Shown piece by piece: positions 21,301 through 31,908 of a DNA stretch of 64,000 bases. Below the pieces are notes generated by a model that was given only the letters and a program-made list of their open reading frames with translations, was not told the DNA's origin and did no database searches. This DNA comes from Ridgeia piscesae. Lineage: Eukaryota; Annelida; Polychaeta; Sabellida; Siboglinidae. The position numbers and the translations under genes were made by a program. The stretch spans positions 196,001 to 260,000 of the forward strand of contig JAODUO010000538.1 in NCBI GenBank assembly GCA_025642075.2. The letters are read 5' to 3'. Numbering within the stretch: position 1 is the stretch's first letter; each line of letters starts with the position of its first letter.

Positions 21301-24300
21301 CATTACAATCGGCAGGCGACGTTTTTGCGAGTGTATTTTTTGTATCTGTATCTTAACTGGCAAAATGTCCTAGGGACACATCACGCCAGTGCGCATGGTG
21401 GGTCATCTGACTTAATTGTGAAAATGTTGGATTAAACTATTCTGAAATGATTTTAGTGATTTACTTGAGACAGTGTTTGAGGGGAGAGAATTCCATTCCT
21501 TAATTGTTGTTGGGAAGAAGCTGCTTCCAAATATGTTTGCAGAGTATCTAATTTGCAAGAACTGACTGTCATGTTTACGTGAGGTTCTAGTGTTGTGTTG
21601 GATATAGTGATCTAGCGGGATATCTATAAGGTTATGTTCCATTTTGTATATTATGCTAAGTCTTTTAATTTTTCTTCTTGTGTACACATTTTTATAGCGC
21701 TACGAATGACTAGAACTTACATTTTTATAGCGCTACGAATGACTAGAACTTACGGAAATCAGCCAACGTGTACATAATGTGAGATCTGGCATTAATAACC
21801 AGGTAATCAAACAAGTGCCATAATGTGTTGTACGTGCGTAGTATGCGGATGGTTAAAACGTGCGTGGTCGATTAAACTGTCACTGTCAGTGTACCTGGTC
21901 CTGGGTAATTATGCGTTCTGTAACTCAACTGCCGGTAAGGGGCCTGACGATTTGGAAAACGTAGTTAAAACAATCTCTGAGGAGGTTTGTTTTGGTGGCC
22001 GTGGTCGAAACATTAAAAGACAATTGTAACGTCAGCTAATTAACGTCTGACTTAACTACACATTTGTCTATAGAGTCGACATTCATTTCATGAACATTTC
22101 AATGTATGATTATGTCTTTTTTATGTCTTATGATAATGAATTATGCGTCACTCACGACGTGAGTACGCCACGCCGTTGATTAGCCGAATTAACTTGCAGC
22201 CTGTCCGAATGGAATATTTCCTGGAATTGTTTTAAAGTTTAATAGGCAGAGCAATATTAATTTACAAGAGATTATATATTTGACAACTATAGACATAAAC
22301 CAGTGTCTCCCCAGCTGTATGATGTGCGAAGTGTGCCAACTCGATGTTTTTCTAAGCCACCTCGCTCAAAAAATGCCAGAATTGCCACCTCTCATAGTCA
22401 TAGATATGCCTTGCTATATAAACATGTTTACATGTTATTATAGATCTTATAGTTATGCATTTCCCCCCTATTCATTTGCTAGGGAATAGGTTAAAACGCC
22501 CCCTCAGGCTCAGTGTGCACCATTTTTAAGGTAGTTTTTAAAATAGTTCTAGATGGCCATACCCCTGGACACACATTCATTGCTTGCTCAGCCCATTTAT
22601 TCTCAGTAGTTTAAAGAAAGATGGAGAATTTCAAGAATAAATGTTTTATCAACATCTAAATATGCAATTCTAACACAAACAAACATAGATGCCATGTTTT
22701 AATGGGTTGTAAAACAGTGAAATGAAATATTGCCACCTAGTATGGTATATTGAAATAATTTCATAAAGTGATTATGTGTGTGTACGCTTATTAGAATGCA
22801 CATTTTGACATATTTCCCTATCTAAAATATTTTTAAAGTACACTGCACGCTTTAATAGAATGAACGATGTAACTAAATTTCTTTGACTTTTCCAATCCAG
22901 CCCTGCGGCGATCTTTCTCTCGGGCAACTGCAAATGGTGGTCAATTTCTCAGATGAATGTTACCCATTATGCATTGCACTTTCCATCACAGGCTGGAGCC
23001 GCTGCTGGCAAGGATAAAAGAGAAACGATCCGCGATACTTTGTCCTTTGGTGGATGCAATCAACGATAAGACTTTAGAACATTCCAAGTACAAGGGTAGC
23101 GCGGTCGGTGGCTTCTCGTGGAGCCTCCATTTCACATGGGACCCTGTGTCGCAGAGAGAACAGAAACGTCGCAAGTTGCTGACAGATCCTATTAGGTATG
23201 CCAAGACACAGGGCTTGTTGTTGGAAGTTGCTGTGTGGGTTCGAGGCATTTGTCGCTTGTTGCTTCTTCACATTTTGTTGTTGGAAACCACAACAGGGAT
23301 GTACTGTTCCTTTCCGTTCCAGTATGTTTGTGTTGCACTGCCTCGTGTATTTTTGATTGGTACTTCTGACCTTGATCAAACTTGTTACATTTTTATGTGC
23401 ACAGACTTGTTTACACTTAACATCAAGCAACTTGTTCATCATATGGTAGTGCCATCTGGAGGATTGTTCAAAACTCAGTTGTCTAATTTGGTGTTTTCTG
23501 AATTCTAAAACAATGCTCAAAAGTTAGCCTGTTCCCAACTGTGAAGTGTATATATATATATATACTTTAGTATAATAATTCACATAGAAGTACAGCACAT
23601 ATTAATAGAACTATCCACGTGAGGGCAGCACTTGTTTTTGTTGAATTTAAGGGGTGAAGTTGGATATTTTTGTGAGCCTCAGATGGGTGCAATTGGAAGT
23701 CCAAAGGGTTTATTTAGTGTTTAATTTTCCTGAATTATTGAAAGACTGAAAAATTACAAGTTTGATGTCATATTGCTGTGTGGATAAACCATTCAGGAAA
23801 AACAAAACAATCTACCTAATATGAATAGCCGTTTGACCGAACTATGATTGAACTTGTATACATGTATGTTTGTTAAGGTATTCAAGTGCTTTGCTTCACT
23901 GGCGCAGCATTTTCTGGGATTTGTCTAAGACACCCGGCAACAACTTTTGGCAGTCATCCAGAACTAATAATTTGTGACATCATTACTGCCTGTGTCCACA
24001 TAAAATAGAATAGAGAAAGGCCTGGTGTGTTTGTTGCTTGGTGATATGCATTTCATCTCCTGTGTGAGTTTGTTTACCTTATCATAACTGACTGTCTGTA
24101 TACATATAGAACTATGTTGTATAGTATCTGCCACTATCTGATGTACAGGCCCAGGCACAAACCAGGCTATACATACACTGTATATAGACTGAACACTCTG
24201 ATGGGATCAGTGCTGTTTGATTGGTTCTGTCAGACTTGCCTAATAGACAGAGTAAGTCAGATGTTTTTCTGGATTTTAGAGATGTCAGTTTGCCAGGAAA

Positions 24301-27300
24301 AACTCAGAGACATTCTTGTGGTGCAGCTTGCATGATACAGTCAAAACATGCTTTTTAGTCGTCTCTGTATTATAGCCACCTTTCAGTTAAGGTCACCTAG
24401 ATCAGTTTTTTAATACTGTAAAACATCGGAACTCTACCCCACCATCCTCGTGCACCAGGGGGCGCTGCTGCTGATTGCGTCTGTAGCAGCCCTCACTACT
24501 CCTGACCCATCGCTTTGCAAAACTCCACTTGTAATGAAGGAAATTGCTCACGATGAGTATGGTCAGTCATGTGATATAATTGTGTGTGATTTCAGCCACA
24601 CACTGCTTGTGTGACATGCAACATTTAGGATGTGAGTGGGTCATTATGTTGGGGTCCCACCAGACACGTATTCATGTATAAATTGGAGCGGGTATTTTCA
24701 CTGTTCCCACGGCTAAGTCAAGTGCTATAATTTTATAGTTCCCCTCCGCTCACTTCCATGGTTTGCTGAGACGATCAGCCAGGGGTACTGTAGTGCATTG
24801 CAGTGCAGTGACCCCTGGCTTGTGAGGATGTACCCCACTGACGTGACCATTTTGCTATTCGGGTTACATCACCATCAGCCTACAAGGTAGTACAAAGGGG
24901 AATCGTGAAAGTGAGATCCCACTGCACTGTATATTATGGTGTATTTTATGCAATGCCTAATGCACGTTTTATTTACATAGTGCCTGAAGCATGGTGTATT
25001 TTGTGTAGTTCCTGGTGCATGGTGTATATTATGTAGTGCCTGGTGCATGGTGTGTTTTATGTAGTGCATGATATGTATAGTTGAGCCAATTTCTTTAACA
25101 TTACTTATTTTCCATGAGGCATATTTATTACGTCAGATAAATGGGAAGTTATATAAACACATGTCATAATAGTTATATTCATGACATGCAATCTGGTTTA
25201 AAAAAGCATTGAACAACTAAGTTATTTGCTTTTATAAATTGTGCTAAGTTATAATTTGGTTTGTGAATGTTTTTGTTACATTGAATCTTTATGACCATAA
25301 TTTTATTGTACATGTTTATATGAAAAGTTATAATTTGTCAATGGAATCCTGTCATTGTGTTTTTGCAAAGTGAAGTATAATTTCAAGAAACACCTATCAT
25401 TCATATAACTTATAAGATGTGTACACAATAAGTAATAATTTGCTTAGTTTTTCACTAATTCTTTCAATTTTTACCTAAGCTTATCAAACAGTTATGTTAT
25501 GTGCTTGTGATACCAGTGGTATACATTGTTTTGTTTATGATTTTTAAACAATTGAAGTTTGTAATTTAATTGCTTAAAGCATGTTATGAATATGTTGCAC
25601 CTACTGACAATTTTCTCCTAATTTCTCCAGATCTCCGACCATGGCTGGGGGCTTATTTGCAGCAGACAGAAAATACTTCTTTGAGATAGGAGCGTACGAT
25701 CCTGGCATGGAAGTTTGGGGAGGGGAAAATCTGGAAATATCTTTCCGGGTAAGTGTGTAAATAAATGTAATCGGTTTAATATAAATGAGGGATAAGAAGA
25801 TTTACTGTTAGATTTATTTCCTTGTTTTCTTTGCCTAAAATTATCACAGCCTCCAAGTATTTGTAAATGTCTACGTACTAATTTCCTTTTTGTTAATCGC
25901 GAGTGTAATTGATGATAATGTGCAATCTTCAGAACATTGTGTCGGCTGTATTGCCTGTGTGGGTGGTCAGTGCACTGTTTGAACAACAGTGATAGTGTTT
26001 ATTTGATTGTGTTTCAGACTTGGATGTGTGGAGGAAGCCTAGAGTTTATCCCATGTTCCCGAGTGGGTCACATCTTCCGATCATCCCATCCCTACACCTT
26101 CCCAGGTGGGCATTTGTTTACAGATAGTTCTTCTTCCTACTTGAATCAAAGTACAGCCATGGGATTCTTCCACGGAACCGCAATATTCCGCAGTTCATAA
26201 ACCTGATTTGGCCGTTTCTGTTATTCGTCCAAATCCAAATTTCTGTTTTTAATATGGGGGCAAAAACAAATTACACTTGTGTCAATTCCTGAAGTAAGCC
26301 GCATTTTGATTAGCTAGGAACTGCGAATCGGGGAACAGCTTACAATTTGCACATGCGTACCATTGGAAAGCTGGATATCATTACAGTAAATGTCCAAACA
26401 AGGCCGATTTTACTTTTGCTCTGCATCAGAAATTTACATTCCCATTCATGTTGTTTGAATCGGGAAAGCATGGTCCCAGTGGAAAAAAGCGGATTGGTTT
26501 ATCCAATATATATTACATCATGGTCAGCCAATGTTATTGGGGGTTTTCAGCACACCTGGTCAGGCTGTTTTTGTTATGTATCGCTTTGATATAATGTAAG
26601 TTGACTTATTTTAATTATCTATATTGGTATATCGACAAAATGTCTGACAGTAGCCGTGGATAGAGTTATACTAATTCAGGCAGTTAGACTGACTTTGGGA
26701 GTTGTTTTGAAATGGACTTGTAGCAACTTGCCGGCAAGTAATGTGGGCTGTGATGGTGTAATGCCGCCACAGGTTGCCAAATGTTCTTGAAATTTTTCAT
26801 TCGAGGACCCTAGGATATTCTTGAATTTCACTGAATGTTCTTGAAGAGTTTCATGAACATCACGCACGGTAGTAGCGATTTGTATTATAGTAATATTTTG
26901 TGAAAACAACATGGCGGCAACATGATTCACTAGATGGCTTGAACTATTAACAAACACAGTCGCTCGAAGTCGCCACATGAGCCAATCAGATGTGCTGTCT
27001 CATTGCACATCTGGCCACTCACCAATCGGATGCACTCTTTCTATGTCTGGCTACTTGCCCACTACCGTCCATAGAGTTGATTTGTATTTCGCTTCTATCA
27101 CAGTATATACTTATGGTTGACATAATCGCCAAACTGCAACTGAAAGCTGACTGCAAATTTATATACAAATAGCTGAGTGAACAGTGATCATAAAATAGGA
27201 TTGGGAAAGATCGTCATGACCTGGTGATCCTTCCAATGATCTGGGGGCATTTGTGGGTTTTACAGTGCATTATGATTCATTGTTTTGTTTTTAAAATGAT

Positions 27301-29387
27301 ATACACAATACATACAGTTCAACTGTTTGCAGAGTACTTTAAACCTTTAGGTTTTATTTCTGGTGTGAGAGTTTATGCCAAATCACTTTTTCTGGATGAC
27401 CCCTTAGAATTGTTAGCCGTGCCGCGTGCACATGTTCCTCTGAAGTCACCTGCCACCTCCTCACACATGCCTGAAGTAATATTTTAATAGATTATGTAAA
27501 TTATAAGATGTTGAGAGAAACATCAGTGGTAATTATAAGTTTTTTCATCTTCTGTGATTTGCCGCATTTGTACTGGCAATGCTAATAGGTCATAGGTCAT
27601 ATATGTCTCTGGGAATTTACATTTGTTTACTTTCATTGGCTTTACAGCAATTAGGTGACACCGCCTGTATGGTTACTTTTCTTATAGCCTTCTTAATGTA
27701 GCGTCCCTTCTTTACTGTGGTTTCCACTGATTGTCCATGATGGGTGAACTCACTGTTTCACGGTCTCTATTCACTTGGTAGTCTCTATGTCAAACATTCC
27801 AACCACAACTTCCACCTTCTCAATGTTCATCCTGTTAACTCCATCCCAATATTTCCCCCAAACCACTCATCCTTCTGTTCCCGTCTTTCTGGCTAAGTAC
27901 TGTTCTTATTCAGTGTGTTTGCAAAAACATCAAAAATGTGATATTCCTGGCTTGGTTGAGGGGATTTTGAATGAGGCAAAGCAGAAGGAACACGAGAGAG
28001 CGTCTGTGTTTGTAGGCAACAAGGACACACACGGCCTCAACTCAAAGCGTCTCGCTGAGGTTTGGATGGATGACTACAAACGTCTCTTTTATGGTCACCG
28101 CAGTGACATGTTGGTGAGTTTGCTGCCACCAGGGAAGAGGGTGGTGACGATGGTTCTGTGACCATATATGGTCGTCATGAAGCTAGAAATGTAATTTGAC
28201 AGTTTACCTGAGAAGTTTGTCACTTAATAAACAGCCTCATATGCAGTGTGTGATGTTTAATAGAATACTTGAGAGCAGTTTTGTGTCAAGTGACAAGACT
28301 TGTTATTACGTGTCTTACCTTTGATGTTGGAGTGTGTAATGTATTACAATTGATAGTTGATCTCTGGAATGTGTCATTTTTACATGACATGGAATATGTT
28401 ACCTTTGATAATTGATTCACAAGAATCATGAAGAGTGCCACCTTTGATGTGACCTCTGTAGTGTGTCAAATTTGATATGACAATAGCAATCTGGCACTTT
28501 TTATGTGACCAATATTACATGTCACTTTGATATGATCATTTTAATTTTGGTCCCTCGCTCCCTACATCCCTCCTTCCATGCCTCCCTCCCTCTCTTCCTC
28601 CACTCCCCTCCACTCTACTCTACTCCCATCCACTCCCCTTCCGTCCCTCTCTCCCTCCCTCCAAGAGACCTGTTTGATGTTATCTTTGATAACTACACTC
28701 AACCAACCCATTTACAGTTATAATATGTTATTAATTATTTAGATTCCACCACCGATATAATGTCTTATGGTGTAAATCATTACAATCAGCCATGTTTATT
28801 ATTGTTACTTCAGAAAGCAGACGCAGGAGATGTGAGTGAGCGGAAGGCATTGAGGAAGAGGCTTGGATGCAAAAGTTTTAAATGGTATCTGGACAATGTC
28901 TACCCAGAAAAATTCATCCCTGATGAGAGTATAAAGGCCAATGGCATGGTGCGTGTCTTTGTCCTACACACTCCCAGGCAGCCTCTGGCCGTGTGTAGTG
29001 GATTCTGAATCAATTATTGTTTCTTTAAAATATTATTAGAACAATCTTAAGATGTTTGTTGCAAGCTGCACATTCAGTTTATCCCCAAATGACCCTGCAT
29101 TATTAAATACACTTGTAAACCATTCTTAGTGAAATTGTTGTGAAATGTCATTTAATTAAATTAAATTAAAATTATATATATATATGTGTACATACAATAT
29201 ATTATATACATACACACGTGTGTGTGGTGTGTGGTGTGCGTGCGTGCGTGCGTGTGTGTGTGTGTCAATTGTGGCTTTGTTTCTTGATATTGGCTGTTAT
29301 TTTATTAAATTGTTATATTACTAGTTCCACTTACCCACCCATCACACTTAAACATAATGCACTTGAAGTTGATGTATTATGTGCTGC

Positions 29388-29453
<66 letters not shown>

Positions 29454-29465
29454 GCGCTAGCGCAT

Positions 29466-29519
<54 letters not shown>

Positions 29520-29706
29520 GCGCTGCTGCTGTGCTAACATGCTGCTGCTGATTGCGCTGCATGCTGCATCATGCATCTGCAGTGTAGCTAGCTAGCATGC
29601 CGTGCTGTTGCGTGCGTGCTGCGTGCTGCTGTGCTGCATGTCTTTGCTGCTGTAGCTAGCTAGCGCTGTCGCGCAGTCAGCAGCTAGCTAGCTGCTGCTG
29701 CTGCTG

Positions 29707-29782
<76 letters not shown>

Positions 29783-31872
29783 AATTCAGTGTAACCTGTT
29801 GTGTTCCCAGGTATCCACTGGTGTAAATATGTGCCTCGACACACTCGGATATAATGAGAAGAATGTCTTTGACATCCGCGTGTATCACTGCCAGGGAGGA
29901 CATAGTCCCAACCAGGTAAGAGACAAGCTTATACTGCAGACAAGTGGCATAAGTTCTTGCATAGTATGTACATATCCAACACACTGTACTATTGATTGCT
30001 CAATGTGTGTTACATTTCACCCCAAAGAGTAACATTATAAATAGGTAAGTTCTTATGTACAGTGGTATCGTGTCTACGGTTCATTCATTGTCGTGACATA
30101 TCTGGAAGCCAGTCTGCAATCATTATTTGAGTTCAAATAGAATAATAAATCAAACTATTTTGATTAATCCTTCAGCATACCTTATCATTCTTATCACTCG
30201 GGGCCACAATAATTGATTGACTGATGAATAAAATAACTAAATTCAACTCAAGGTTATTTACTACCTACTCTTTAACCACCTCTGGGTGAAACAAGTAAAT
30301 TATACGTAGCATTAACACTGTTTGTTGACTTCTTCAACTTGCAACGCAAATGAACAACCTATCAGGTAAAGTAACTCTGATATGACAAAATTTAATAAGT
30401 TGAAATAAAAAGAACATCAACTTTTATGGAAAGGTCGCGGAAATGTAGGAAGCAAGAAAACAATTAAATCTTTCAGTTGCCAGCTTGGTGAATATGAATC
30501 AAATACAAATATTCAGTGGCTTCAAATTCATTAGAATCGTGTATGGTGTTGAGATATCATGCTGGGACACAGTGTCATCCTGCGGCCAGGAGCACAAGTC
30601 CATGCTGGAGTAGTTGGCATCGTGGCCATATGCATCGATCTTTTTGTTAACTTTCTGGCCTTACCATGAAAACGACTTCTTACAGACGCCAAACTTATCC
30701 TCACGTATCTTATGTACATATACACACACTAGGTTACAAAATAAAATAGTTTAAAATTTAGAAAATAAACTTGCGCAAAACTCGACATGATCTATGGCGG
30801 CTTCACAGAGCTCGGCGCTTACCGTAACATCGGTAATTTATCGCAGGCATCTCTAAATAAATTACCTTCACAAATTTGGTTTTATGCTAACCCCAAACTA
30901 ATCGTAACCTTAACTAAGTTTATCCTAACTTTAAGTAATCCTAAACTTACCTGAAACCATAAGCTTAAACCTTTTAACCTGACATTACTAACAAAAGACC
31001 CCTCAACACAATACCGATATTACGGTAAGTCGCCACTGACCGACGGGGAGTTTTACATGATCTCAGGTCTCAGGTGGTTTCCTAACAAAGGGGTTGACCT
31101 TCTCTAAATTACCAGGGGGTAAGTGAGTCCACTACAGGTTACACATTTACCCCCCTGTATGGGATCTTTTACTTCCCCTGGCATAGACACCAGATAGAAG
31201 GGACCACCGGCTTTTAGTGTCTCTTCCGAAAGACACAGGCAAATGTGGGAAATAAACGAAATTGTGGGGTTGAACCACCGTCCCCTCGACTGACAGTCTG
31301 GCGCTCAACTGCGCGACCACAACTCCCTCACGACTTTGTTTTGTGAAGTTTATTTGTTTAAGTAATGTTAGTGATTTTATAACCTAGTGTGTGTACACAT
31401 ATAAGATATGTGAGGAGTAATTTGGCGGTTGTAGTCTTTGTTAAGTCAGAAGTAATAGATCGCCCGGAACTGATTTTGTGGTGAAGGACATGAAGGAATC
31501 GAGCAATATTTGTTTATATATAACTGCGAATTTTCGAATCGAATAACGGAAAAACTTTCGAATATTACAAATTTGAATATGCAATGGAATATTTGTCCCA
31601 TCCTTATTATGTTCAGTGAGTTTGTTTCACTGTTTGCAGATCTTTGCCTTGAGTCTGGCAGGAGAGTTGAGGAGGGAAGAGGGATGTTGCGACGCACTAG
31701 GGAAAGAGGGAAGCAAGGTGAAACTGATGCAGTGTCACGGGATGAGAGGAAACCAATTGTGGACACACAACAAGGTAAGACGACAGGTGGACACGCAAAT
31801 AATCCAACACTTTCTACCTGTCTCAGTCGTCTGTAGTGACCATCCACGGTTGTTCTCTTCATCATATATAAT

Positions 31873-31908
<36 letters not shown>

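Noticed and set aside
23196..23508. Extension of exon 4b past its donor
   Set aside because: The donor ATTAG|gtatgc matches the phase needed for exon 5; the extra 100 residues show no GALNT similarity. A retained-intron isoform is possible but unsupported.
27775..28015. Open frame upstream of exon 7 continuous with it
   Set aside because: No family similarity; the gtttgtag acceptor at 28015 gives the exact phase and the conserved residues start there.
29218..29984. Poly-Leu, poly-Ala and poly-Ser frames
   Set aside because: Translation of CTG/CAG repeats inside GALNT intron 8.
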